64,000 nt of DNA from Penicillium oxalicum. Its lineage: Eukaryota > Ascomycota > Eurotiomycetes > Eurotiales > Aspergillaceae. Numbering within the stretch: position 1 is the first letter of the stretch; every line of letters begins with the position of its first letter. Location: contig NC_064656.1 in NCBI RefSeq assembly GCF_001723175.1, positions 124,001-188,000 on the forward strand, in the 5' to 3' direction. The notes below the pieces were generated by a model, which was not told the DNA's origin, did no database searches, and was given only the letters and a program-made list of their open reading frames with translations. Below are positions 10,539 to 22,464 of the stretch, in pieces. A program made the translations under genes and the position numbers.

Positions 10539-13373
10539 ACGTTTGATATCGCAACGTTCGACAACGGCGGCTCGATCTGACCCGTGCGTTGGGGCTCGGC
10601 AGTACAGAAGCGAGACACCCCCTAAAACTAATCTCCGATGATCATCATCTCCAACAGCCTCCATCGTAGTCCAATCACAGACAGTCTCCACGGTAACTCC
10701 AGGCCCAGAAATGACAAAGAGGCTGAAAGACTATCATTTGGACCTGACCCACCGAGCAAGAGATTGTTTGGAATCAATTGCCTGGTCCCCTTTTTTTTTT
10801 TTGACACGGTGAATGTTGTTGATGAAGGCATGTCACCACGGTCACAGGTTCCACTCCCCTACCGCGGCATCTCCCCGATGAGCTTTTGGAAGACGAGAAG
10901 ATGGTACATGTAGAGTGCCCCGCTATAGATGAATTGTAACGCTAGCGGGGCCGAACCTCCACTGTTCCGACGTGGAGAGAACCTGAAGGAGTTTGGCAGT
11001 CCGGATCCGAGGGAGGAGGAAAGGGAGTTCAGGGGAGGGGGAGGTCCAGGTTCCACAAGATGGATCAACGGTACCAACATCAATTCTGTTCACTCTGTTC
11101 TCGGGTCTTGGGTCTTGGCTCTCTCGTCACCAACATCTGGAGATAGACCGCAGATACCCCTCGAGCATTGCAAACGTCGGCAGAAGGAGCAAGAAGCCCT
11201 CCAACCCAAAAGAAAAAGAAACATTGATCCTTAATATCGGTGATTTCCGTTGGGCAAAACAAGGAAAGATGGGCTCTAATTTATGGCAAATATATGTCAA
11301 AGTCAGTATTGTAACTGTAAATGAATGTCCAACCGGTCGTGGAAAGCCTTCGGGATCTTCCTGAAGAAAAGGTCTCGGCCTCCAGTCAACAGATTGCCTT
11401 CACATGACGGGGGCCATGTTTATCTTATGTACATCCAATCTATAAGAGGCGTCGCCAGCCAGACCGGTGGGAAAGGGAAAGGCTTGGCCGGAGGCTGGTC
11501 CGGCACACGCTGCACGGGACTATTCCCGTTTGGTGGATAGTTTGGACGGAATACTTCCGCGGACCGACGAGACCGGGAATGACCTTGCGAGAGGAGCTGC
11601 GACAGCCCTCCACTTGCAACGGACATCTGCAATCCAATCGCATCGGGTCATCTTGATTGCCCAGTGATTCAAGGCCCTGCTCCTCGGGGCCACGTGGGTC
11701 CATGGCTCAGGCCGTTGCAAGATATCCCGCATACGAACTGTAATTTTAGAGAGCCGATCAAAGAGGCTCCTCGGGTATACTTGGCCCATCCCCGTACTGT
11801 CAAAAGTCTATCGCGGAGTAGCTGTTCCCGCTTCCCTAATAGTCCTGGCACTGTGAATCCACATCTGATAAAAGGGAGGGGGCGCAAAGAGCTACTCTCC
11901 ACCCTGAGGCTCACGAACACGGCCGATTGAAGATTTGAGAGGGGGGGGGGGGACGAAGTGGACAATGCACTAGGCTCTGCCACACCCCGTGGGTCAAATG
12001 CAAGATTTGGGGATTGTATGACTTTGAACGAGAAAGAATTCTCATGGCTACAATGTTCGACGAGAAGCGGATTTACAAATGATTGCAAGAATCGCATTTG
12101 TCATAATTTGGGTCAATGTAGCATGCAACACGGGATAGTATCCGCATTCTGCATCGCGGAGCCTCTCTCTTGACCAAATGACTGAAAAGTCCCAGTTTCG
12201 AGTGGTCCCGTCCGCCAGTCTCGTTCAATATGTGTGAGAAAAAAAAAAGAGAGAATCACTTTTCATGCATTTATCCAGCAGCCCCGTTTTGTAAGCGACC
12301 GTTGTTGCAGATTCCGCCCTGCAGGAGCCGATACTGATAATCAAGGGGATATGACCGATGGATGACTATGCACAAAACTCCCGTCGGAGATAGACACTCG
12401 CACGGGGACAGGCAGACGTACTCTTGTTTTCTCTTTCCTCTTTTGGAAATTCAGACGCTGGCTATCTTTGGGTAAGACATCAACGGCACTAGAATGCAGC
12501 GTGTCGGCAGTCCCTTCGAATCATAATCTCAACCATATTGCTGGATCGAGCAGGGCACACTTGGAGAGTGTCAACAATGCCTTACATTGCATGGTGGCAC
12601 AACCACAACCACAACCCTCCTCTAGAGGGAGCAAACCCCGATGCCAAACGACCACGACACCCGGCTAGTAGATCGACGGTGGCAGGAAGGACGGGCGAGA
12701 GATGGCCGGCTGGCAGGTGTGAGATAGGTGTGGTTGTGCAGTAGTGTGGTCTTAGCGTGTGGCAGTCTGCACGTCGGGGATGTTTAATCATCGATGGTCG
12801 ACCCAAACTTGGGAATCTCGCAGCCTCGCAAAAAAGTCGTTCCGCTAGGTTGGTGCCCCACTCGGCCGAGCCCAGCGGCTGGCGCTTTCCCCGATTGAGA
12901 AATGTCTCGCGGGCCTCTGATTGGTGAATCCACTGTATTGGGGAGGGGTCAGCGCTTGACTGCTTGGGGCAATTCTAGATCAAGTGGTCCTGCCTGATTG
13001 GCCGAGGCATGCATAAACCGACCCTGTCACCACGGGATAACCGACTTTATGTGAATCGGGCCGCTGAGGGGCGATATTCACTTTCTAATCAGATGATGGC
13101 TCTTCAGGTCCCTTTTTTAAATAAGAGTAGCGCAGCCCGTATGAAGAGTGAGACAAAGGTGACCACTTCCTGATTTCTTGCAGTTTGCTCATAGAGAAAC
13201 TCTCAGTCCCACTGGAACATTGTTTCCCTGACCAAATCCCGAACCAGAACGCCGTGCAGAACAAACCTCGCAAGGATTCAGAAATTCCAAAGTCCACTGC
13301 ACTCGTTGCTCGGCTTCGATCCTGTCTCTATCACTGTCCTCTTGCAGCAGTGACAGACTCCCCCTTTTGAACA

Positions 13374-14297
13374 ATGGACCAGATCTCATCCTGGTCGGCT
13401 CAGCGTCCCCACAGCATGTCGATAGAGCCTCACTATATTCCTGCCACGAGTGGTGGTGAGTCCAACTTGCAGATGCTTTATACCATGGTGAGTCGAGATG
13501 GCGAGTGATTTGATGCTGTGGCTTCTGCGATGAAAAATCACCGGTCCGCACAAAAGTTGCTGACGCGTCGATCCAGCAAAATCAAGAAGTCATACAAATA
13601 ATGAACGGGTCACTCGACCCGCACTATAACAAGCAACCCTTGTCACCTCGCTACACAAATAGTCTCACTTCAGAGACAATACGACGGGACCTGTCATTCT
13701 TCAATTCGGATCGGCACAGCCCCAGTGAGCTCGAAACCGATTCGATGATCCTGGCAGAGCAACAAAGTCCGACCTCGGATGGCAGTCGATCAAGCCACAG
13801 CACTAGTCTCCTCGAAAGTGGCGACAAAGTGGTATGTCTCATGCAAACCCGCTGCTCCCGTCCAGTATTTCACCCGGAGGCTGACCTGGAACCCGTTGGG
13901 CTGTTGATAGATCAATCGACGGCTCCAGAATCGTGCTGCACAGCGACGATTTCGTGAACGACGTTCCGAGCAGAATAAAGTCCTACAGGGGCAATTATCT
14001 GAACTGAATGAGAAACACCAAGATCTGGCCGAAGAGTTTAGCAAAAAGATTGAAGAAGTCAGCCAACTCAAGACCGAAAACGAAAAGCTGCAGACAGAGA
14101 TTCAGACGTTACGCCAGCGATGGCAGTCCATGATCCTTCTTCTCCAGCGACCAAAGAGTCTCCAGCTATTGTCGATGCTGATTGGGGATGAAAACGCCCC
14201 CGGGGATTCGGGCGCAGTCTCTCAGTCCACCATTCAAGATTTGGATCGGTATCTGCCATGTCTGGACGCACTGACCTCTCCTCGTGAGAGACCCTGA
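13374..14297 (+). CDS. Yap-like bZIP transcription factor
   Basis: Three short exons, 13374-13487, 13577-13831 and 13911-14297, give 251 residues. All junctions are phase 0 (GTGAGT/CAG and GTATGT/TAG). Exon 3 opens with a textbook bZIP basic region, QNRAAQRRFRERR at about residues 128-140, matching the N-x2-A-A-Q-x2-F-R signature of fungal AP-1/Yap-type factors. A heptad-like coiled coil rich in Leu, Glu and Gln follows to about residue 190. The N-terminal 123 residues are Ser/Thr-rich and disordered. The intron between exons 2 and 3 is 79 nt, so only splicing brings the bZIP into frame. The protein should act in the nucleus as a dimer. Which Yap-like subgroup it belongs to, and its targets, cannot be read from here. 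The first donor could instead be GTGAGT at 13456, but that junction was not worked out. Confidence 0.85.
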
Positions 14298-15547
14298 ACA
14301 ACAACCACCTGGAAGATGCGAAATGGGGTTCTTTTCTTTTTTTTTTTTTCTCCTTCTTTAGACTACGACTGGATTTGCATGCTTCTTGTGGAGTTCTTTT
14401 AGCGGATTAAACACGTGCACATCATTGGCTGTCTACATTTTGAAGCAGGGAGTCCAGAGGAATACACAGAAATCTTAATTAGAAATAATTTCTTTTTCTT
14501 TTTTCACAAAAAAAAAAAAACAAAAAAAAACCAATACTCACGTATCACCTGTAAAAGACCCGAGAAAGGAATTATTCTCTCAGTCATCATCTTATACTCA
14601 CCTTATCGAATATCTGGCAATTCCACTCAAACGGATCCGTGGAAAATTCTCTCACCCTTGTGCACGTCAATTTGAGGGCAAACCAAGCTTTCCACGTTGT
14701 CTCTCCTCCGATCCATCTGCTCAGGAAACACCGAGATTCCATCCGTGTCAACTCCACCCTGATACATCCCCACAGGCAGCACCGAAACTTCGTCCGTCAT
14801 ACAGTACGGGTCGTTTACGGGAGACATCCACAATTGCCAAGGGAGTTAGAGTTTACCGCGAGATGTCACTCGAGGTTCTGGCTGTAAGTGAAGGCGCATC
14901 GAGTCATTTCTAAGACAGAAAGACTCTAGACGGTGGATCCGGGTCATCATTTGTTGTTCAGACCAATAGAAAACTCCAAGGGTACTAGCGAATTGGGTTA
15001 GTGACACGCCCCTCTCAAGCCTTGGCCCAGCTGGTCGGTACGTAGGCGGGCGAGGTCACCGGTGATCGGGGGTCCCACCGGTGAAGTCAGTCGGAGTGAT
15101 TTAGTCCTTCATCCGGGTTGTACGAATCCCAATCGAGTTGCCTTGTATTGCACACAAGACTTTTTTTTTTTTTTTTTTTTTGGCTGACAGTTTATGAATC
15201 AGGGAGAGCGGCTCTAGTACCATCTCAATTTGGCAAGTCCTACCTATAGTTTATAGACGATGGGATGCAAAGGTGAAAGAGTTTTGAGTTTTTGGTTCAT
15301 TTTCAGATGTTTTGATATTTTCTATGCCAGCTTGGTCATACGGTAAGCTCGGCAGGATCAATGTCAAGAAGATACAGGCCAGACGGAAAGAACGGCTCTG
15401 TTTCCTTGACGCCACTGCAAGGCCAGAGCAGAATCCAACATGAAGCTCCCCAAGTCATTCACAATCAACATTCCCGTCAATATTAGACGGGGCGAGATCC
15501 TGAAGTCGGGGGCTTTTAATAATCGCAAAGATCTCTCCATTCACCAC
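14298..15547. other. Convergent intergenic region
   Basis: About 1.25 kb between the 3' ends of the bZIP gene (+) and the F-box gene (-). It holds A-rich runs near 14509-14529 and a T21 tract at 15161-15181. No coding sequence is supported. Confidence 0.5.
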
Positions 15548-17750
15548 TCAACGTAGCCAGAACCCCCGATCAATGGCCTCGTACATGGGCCGGGCCTCTT
15601 TGACAAGGGTATTTTGACCAACTTCGTAAGCGAGCATTTCCTGAAAAGAGGACCTCTTTGTGACGTCCGTTGTCGATTCCAGGGCCTGGTCTAGCTGTAA
15701 TGGCCTCATCGACGGTATGCGGAGGGAAGGGTCAAAACTGATCAGGACCAGAGCTTGGTGATGCTCAGGAAGGCCCGGGCAAGCGACGGAATAGATAAGC
15801 GAGCGGTCATCGCTTACCGCATTCACTCGCCCGGCTTGGGCGGTCGGGGTGAGAAGCCGATGGATCTCGACTGGTGCATTCTCTGGAGGCCACATCCTCA
15901 CTCCACGCGAAACAAACTGCTTGGGATGCACATTCATAGCTCTTTTGGTGGGTGGGACTTTAAGCCCACATGTTGGACCCACGGAGCCTCCCTCCTCACT
16001 GGGGTATCGTCGCTTGCGCGAAACGGCCCGCAGGCGGAGGCGATCTTGCATTTGCCTGCCGTGGGGCTGGGGGATGTGGTCACTCACGAGATCGATAAAG
16101 GTGGAGCTTGCAAAATCATAATTGTGGTATTTGGTGTGCGCATAGATGAACGTCATGCGCGCATCCCGATCCTCGTCGAGCTCATTCTCGTGGTGTTCCT
16201 CTCGTTGAAGACGTTTTGTGACCAAACTGTCAACCTTTGGATCAACTTCGCTCTCCCACCTTGAATCCTTGACAAAAACTTCGCAGGGTGAGCGGATCGA
16301 CGATCCGCGATGCCCTCGTGGATCGATCGTGCCAAGTTCGTCCGGTGTGGGTAAGGGATGCGAGTACCTCGTTCGACGACTCTTGCTTCCGCCCAGCGGC
16401 CACTCTCGACGACATTCCACAATCATGGGTCGACCGGTGACCGGACACTTTTGGATGGAGAGATTCATCCACAAATCATCGATCGGGCCCTCACGATGTT
16501 CACGACGCCAGATCCGGCCGGACCACTTTTGATCTTCGCGGCGGGGGGCAAAACACACCCAGTCAAAGAACGACGAGTGGCTGTCATCATCGTCATTGGT
16601 GATGTTTTGCGTGGAGACCACGTAAAGATAATCATCATGAATCTCAAAACAAATGTTCTGACCCAGGTAACTCGTCACCATTTGGTCCAAGGTAAACGTA
16701 AATTCCCGCTGTGTGTGAAGGTCGTACCCGCAGCAGACCCAAGTGCCGTAGGTACCTGCATCTTCGAGGTGGAAAGCGTACCACAGATATTTACTGCTGT
16801 GGCGCACCACGACTGCACTCGATTCGGGCAGAGGCTTGTCCAGGAGTAGTCGCCGAGGCCGGTGAGTCAGCCGATGCGTCACGTCGAGGGCAATCAAAGT
16901 GTCGCGTTCATGACGCACGCCGGCAAGACTGAACACGACCACCCCTTGGTGGAATCCAAGAAGTTTGAGGCTATCCGGATGATCCAGGATTGAAGAGCCG
17001 ACTCCCGGGCCAGCGAGGCGGGGGACAATGTCATCCAAATCCAGGACGTGCTCTTGCCGCGCCGACCGATGAACGTCCAGCACACGGATTTGATGACCGG
17101 TCAGATAGCAAAGCACACCATTCTGGTAGACAAAGTTTTTGGCATATGCCACCATGGCCACTGCATAAGGTGAAGCGGTGGCTAAAGCTTCTTGAATGTC
17201 GAAGCGATGCCCAACCGCCCTGAGATAGCCGAGCTCGCCCGACAAGGCCCGATGACCTTCTTTGGTGCAGGCGATGCCGTTCTAGAAGAGAAGAACGGTG
17301 TCAACAGGAGGGTCATTCCATGCCTCATCATGGTCTCACCAATTCCGGGTGAAAGGGATCAGGGTCAGCAGTGACGATCAGAGGAGGAAAGGGGGGAGGT
17401 GAATTCTCTCTGATATGGCCCCGGCAATTGGCTGCCGGAGGGTGGACTCGGGCCCTTTCAGGCGGCAAGCGTGGCTTTGGAAGGGGGAAAAAAGGAGATC
17501 AAGTGGGCATGTGGAAATCTTCACGATTTTTCATTGGGGCAAAGGCGGAACGGAGCGGCTGGCGATGCGGCTCTGCTCTTACCTCAACAATTCGGCGTGC
17601 GATGAGTTCACTTCTCATGCATGTGTACATAGCCCGACAGGTGCGGCTCAGATGAACAAAATTGGAGAAATCCATATCCTGGGCGATCAGGTAGAGGACA
17701 TCAAAGGGCAGTGTGACCAAGGTGGCGGGCGAGGGCAGATGAGCAGCCAT
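15548..17750 (-). CDS. F-box domain protein
   Basis: Two exons on the minus strand, 17583-17750 and 15548-17281, give 633 residues. The 301-nt intron has a GTAAGA donor and a TTCTAG acceptor, and the join is phase 0. The first exon holds an F-box at about residues 11-45 (LPFDVLYLIAQDMDFSNFVHLS), the Skp1-binding motif of SCF ubiquitin ligase substrate receptors. Exon 2 encodes a long beta-rich region with repeated 'GVLCYL', 'VVVFSL' and 'KYLWYA' strands, as in the expanded F-box family of Aspergillus genomes. It has no recognisable WD or LRR repeats. The start was placed at the ATG at 17750; an in-frame TTG lies upstream at 17789. Substrates are unknown. The long intron may conceal a small exon, but the frame closes without one. 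Confidence 0.8.
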
Positions 17751-20700
17751 GGTTTCAGCGGGCAGAGGGATGCGAAAATGATTCGACAAGGTACCGAACG
17801 GGATTCGATTCTCTTAATCTCGTGATGGCGTAGACGGAAGGGACGGAATTGCAGTCAAGTAACATGCCTCAGTTAGCGGAGCGATTAGAGACTAGAAAGG
17901 CGGGTGCGAGTCGCTGGCTCAATGATCTCGCCCACGAAAGTAGAACGAACAAGAAGAGGAGGAAACAAGGAAGGTAAACAACAAAATTCAAAAACAAAAA
18001 AAAACAAAGACGAAGCCTCCTGAGATCAAAATGCCGATGATAAGAAGAGCAAGAAATTGATGGAATGCGAAAACCGAAAAGTGAGGATCGAAGGATCGTG
18101 TAATCGGCGTGAGGACTGGACACCGAAAGACCGGTGAAGGAATGGACGGTAGGACGAAGTGCCCGTCCGAATGATTGCAGAGCCGCCTGGTCATCACGTT
18201 GAAATAGTTCCTCCTTGTGGGACTGGATTTTGAGCCGCATGGTGATCGTCGAACTTTGTCAATTCCCCAGCCTCGTGGCCTGGAGAGAGAGCATGTGCAA
18301 AAAGACCCGACAAGGACCCTGGTTTTGGAAATAAGTCCCGAGGAGGTATGATTGAACAGAAGAAAATTCGATCCCATCGAATCGAAGCACGGGGGGCCGC
18401 CCCGGGTTCTTCTTTCCAACCATGCCGTGCCGAGTCGCGCGTCGCATTGAGTTAGGTCTGCAACAATAGGTAAATCACGCGATGATCTAATACTAGCTTG
18501 TCCACACCCCGCCAAATGCTCATTTCCACACCAAGGCTCATAAATGGATCAACCCCTCAAGTGCATTGCGGCTCCGTCAGATACGATTCTGCCGCGATCT
18601 ATGGACGAGCTTCGAGTGCTCTGGATTGTTGTTTCATTTGCCGCCTCAAAGGGGTGTGTGGCCCCTGACATGGGAATTTGACTTTCATCCGAGTTGCGTC
18701 ACCAATCCGGACACTTGTTCCGATGTCCTCATGCGCCTTCGGTCACGGAACCGACTGAACCTGCAGATGCATCGGAGCCAGATCAACGGGGCTTTGGGGT
18801 CAAGCGTGTGTTGAATAATGACCCCTTTCGCCCCCAACTAGGCCCGCAGTTGACCTGACTAGTGAATGTGCGGGGTCGGAGCGGGAGAGTCGGATTCCGT
18901 GTCTCAGCCTGTCCAGCAGAGCCTCATCTGAGTAATCGCCCGTTCCTCGGAGCCGCGGGCTCAGCTCGGGCTGCCGGAATGCTACACGATGAGTCCTGCG
19001 CCTCCCCCGGTGATGCACATTGATCGTGTTCTTCTAGACTCGCGCCCCAGGCTCCTCATCACATATCGCATGACAAGGATATCACAGCATCGTTGACCCG
19101 TGATAGGTCCTCTACCGGTAACCGTTTAGAGTAACCTGTCCTCGGCAATGATAATTCTACGATCTGATAGTGGGCCTGGACTTTGACTCTCTGATTGGAT
19201 GTCCACGTAGTGAATCACAGCGCCAACAGGTTTTCTCACTAGGGAAAGGTGGGGGTGCATTTGAGGCTCTTGCGGCACTCCTGGGCACAAGGAGACGGGT
19301 GACACTGACGGTGTCATTTGATGATTCTCTGCCGGGATACTGGAACGTCGGGTGTCAACCGCTGACTACTCGTAGCAGCTCCAGGTAACCACCCAAGACG
19401 GTCCCACCTGCCCGTTGCAAGCCACGAAATCCGATTGATGGAGGGCAAGTTGGGACGACCCGCATAGACCGTGACCATGTGTGACTCGGTCTGTTCGAAC
19501 CTTTGCAGGCTAGGCAAGTCTTCACTCGAGCCCCGCCGTGCCTGATTGCAATTCAGTGAAAAGAGGCGACCGTCATCCAATGTGGGTAAGCTTTGGAGAC
19601 ATGACTCGCATGGGCCTAGTGAGCTCGTGGAAGTTGAGCCGCCTGAAAGGCCCCCCAGACCATCAATTCACGAATAACCGGGCTCTCTCAGCCCCGCCCG
19701 TGCGGGAGATGACAAGGTCAAGATACCTTCTCATTGAAGAAATCTTCTGCGATCAGTACGATCTTCAGCTGCGGAGGGTACCTATATGACGTACTATGAC
19801 TGTGCATGGAGTTCATTGGGCTACTTGTGGATGCACCGATAGCTGGTGTGGGTACCCATGGCGGAAAGTCGCCTCGCACAAGTAAGCGTAGATTGAAATA
19901 CTAAAGGGAGTGGTGTACTCTGACGGACTCAAGGCCACCCATGACCTACTTATGGGATCTGTCAATGTGGAGATTTGCCTATTTTGGTATCTATCTCTCA
20001 GAGTGGCTACTTGACTACATAAGTATCTCAGAGCGTCCGAGGCCTGGGGCTCGTTCATTATCCTCTCCGAAGACTGTCTCGGCCGTCCCTTCCCACTTCT
20101 GACCCTTAAGATGATGCGCATTGATGTCCTTGCATTGATGTCCTTGCATGGAGGGCCGTACCGTAGCTCTGGGCACTCATTGCCACCCTTTCAAAACGTC
20201 GCAAACCATGTGGATCAACGTCGGACAGACGCGAAGAAGGGCATAGTACGAGGTATCCGGGAGAAGATGTTCTTGAGCTAATGCAAAAGTGATGCATCTG
20301 ATCAGGTTGGGGCCGGAATATTCTGTCTCAAACATACTAGATGATTCCGGAGCCCTACGTGCCAGCTCTCCTGCGGCAGGAGACAGACGGGATGACCCCT
20401 GTCCAAAGAATAATTCTTTCTCAAGTATCTACTACTTCGCGGAAATTGAAACGTCAGGGCCATTGTTGAAAGCGATTTCTAATCCAGGCGGATGGTTGGC
20501 CGGCGCTTTCGGGGGCCGTTGGCGGGTAAACTGATTCTGGTGAAAGCGACGGGGGGAGACGGTACATTTGGCAACGCAGGTACACGCAGAGACGAACTAT
20601 ACATGCGGCAAGTACTACCGTTCACATCCTCCTGGCCATGATGTTTCGAGACACCAAATATTTGGACTCTCCAATCTTACTGTCATCACGTTCTGCGTAA

Positions 20701-22464
20701 TAGACCTGACATGTCCGTCCTTGCATTGATCAGTGTAATTTGAGGGGCCGCGTTGCTCCACACCATCACGGCTGCATTGACCCGCAGAAATCTACAGGCG
20801 CCACTACCACCAGGACCGCCAGGTAAACCACTCGTGAGAAATTTTTCGGACTTGCCTCCTCCAGGCGTCCAGGACTGGATGCATTGGTTGAAATGCAGGG
20901 AAGCCTCATGGGATGCCCCCGGAGAAGAAATACACCCGGGGAAGTTCGGACGTCTCTGCTAGTATACCCGTGTGAAATCCATGTACTATACCCGGACAAA
21001 CTATCGTTTTCATCAATGACCATCGAGTCGCCAGAGAAGTCCTGGACAAACACTTGGTGGACCACTCTCCACGAACAAATCTAGTATTTGTCTCTCAAAT
21101 GTCCGTTCTACGGCGGTATCACTCTCTGCAAGAAGTCAAAGTCCATCGCTTCCTGCTCCGTGTGCTAAAGGGCCATGGCCGACGATCCGGAAGGGTACCA
21201 CGATCTTAGGGCCTTTAAGCTCGGAGCGATGTCTGAGCGTGGATGGCAGAGAGTCTGAGATGGATCCTCACACGCTTGTCTTTGGGCTCAGGCGTCGAGA
21301 CTGAGCTAATGTCAAGAATAGTTGATTACTCATCCAGACCCATCCTTCGTTGCTGTGTGGGGCAGGGGAAGCAGTGGTCGAGGTGAGGTTCCTTTTTTTC
21401 CCCTCCTCCTGATTCCAGAAAAACCACTGGGTCCGAATGTTCGATCCGAGTTGCAATGCACGAATGCGAGTTCCGACCGAGGATTGGCCACAAGAGGATG
21501 CCGTCGTCCCGTCGTCCCGTCGTGCTGCCGCGTTGCCGTGTTGCTCTGCTGCCACGCTTGAAATATGGCTTGATTGTAGATTTGAGACACCGATCAAGAC
21601 CACAATTGAATCAAGTGGGACCATTTGAGAACACTGTATACTTCGGGAGATATTCGCCCAATTTCAGGGCTACTCTTCAACGCAACAAACATCACGGTTG
21701 CACGACATAGTCCTCGGATACTGCCATGCAGGTGTGCCCCAAATTCCAGCCATGGCAACTCATGGCTTTGCCCAGACGTCTCCCAAGCAAATCATTTCAA
21801 GATTGTTGGAAAGGAACTGGGAATTCTGACGTGTGTTTCTTCCAGCGCACGTCACGCATGTTCTCGTGACCCAGACCCATACACGTCCATTCGTCCGTCT
21901 CCGAGCACGAGGGAATGATGCTGCCTGCAGTCTGCAGTCTGCAGCCCTACGAGCAGCGGCGGGGGCGTCTTTGGTCGGCTTGGCGTGGGTTTCTCAGAGG
22001 ACGGCAACGGAACCACGGCACCGACAAGCGCATCGTTCGAGGGGATCCATCTATTTGGTGATCGTTCACTAGTGTTCCAGGTTCGACCTTGCAAAAAATT
22101 TCAGTTTGACCATCATCATCCCCACGATAGAAATTCTGTTCTGTTGAAAGACACGCAAATCCGAGGGTGCAGGCTATAGCTGCACACGAGGTAGCGGACG
22201 GACCCTGTCGTCGACGACTCGAGGGACGCAATCGCCCAGACCCACCTGTCAGCCAGCCCGCGGCGAGAGAAAATCAACAGACGATTCAAAGAGGCGCCCC
22301 GACGGCGCATGATATTCCAGAGGCACCGGGAAAACAACATCTCCATCGTCTCCTTCGCTGCTCGTCTTCTTTTCTCCGTCTCGGCTGAGCAGTGCGACCC
22401 AGAAGAAGCAAGGTCACCCGAGCACTCGGTATCGAAATCTCCTCTCCACTGACACCGTGTCCAA
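17751..22464. other. 4.7 kb gene-poor divergent region
   Basis: Between the start codons of the F-box gene (-) and the metacaspase gene (+). No frame exceeds 175 codons and none shows a domain; the longest (17988-18515, minus) has no ATG at its start. Small repeats are visible: a 14-bp unit in two copies (20119-20146), a CCCGTCGT-type triplet (about 21503-21520) and a CTGCAGT repeat (about 21925-21947). I see no transposase remnant and no terminal repeats. It could carry promoters, a non-coding RNA or decayed DNA, but I cannot tell which. Confidence 0.5.
20119..20149. repeat. 14-bp direct tandem duplication
   Basis: The unit cattgatgtccttg occurs twice head to tail (20119-20132, 20133-20146), followed by a third partial CAT. 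A related piece (CCTTGCATTGAT) recurs near 20720. Confidence 0.8.

Larger units (their letters stand above)
9642..13373. other. Gene-poor intergenic region with homopolymer tracts
   Basis: About 3.7 kb with no reading frame I can support. It holds a T36 run followed directly by A10 (10001-10046), short AAAAG repeats (about 10303-10330), an A28 run (10507-10534) and a G12 run (11941-11952). The frames on both strands at 10900-12100 are mutually overlapping, lack splice-compatible continuations and show no domain. Confidence 0.5.

Noticed and set aside
9642..13373. Transposon remnant in the gene-poor region
   Set aside because: No terminal repeats, target duplications or transposase/reverse transcriptase motifs visible; only homopolymers.
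17988..18515. 175-codon minus-strand frame with hydrophobic end
   Set aside because: Begins at TTG; the hydrophobic tail arises from the complement of an A-rich stretch.
21437..21465. tRNA-like TTCGATCC box
   Set aside because: No A box or acceptor stem could be paired around it; the same applied to TTCGAACC near 19495.
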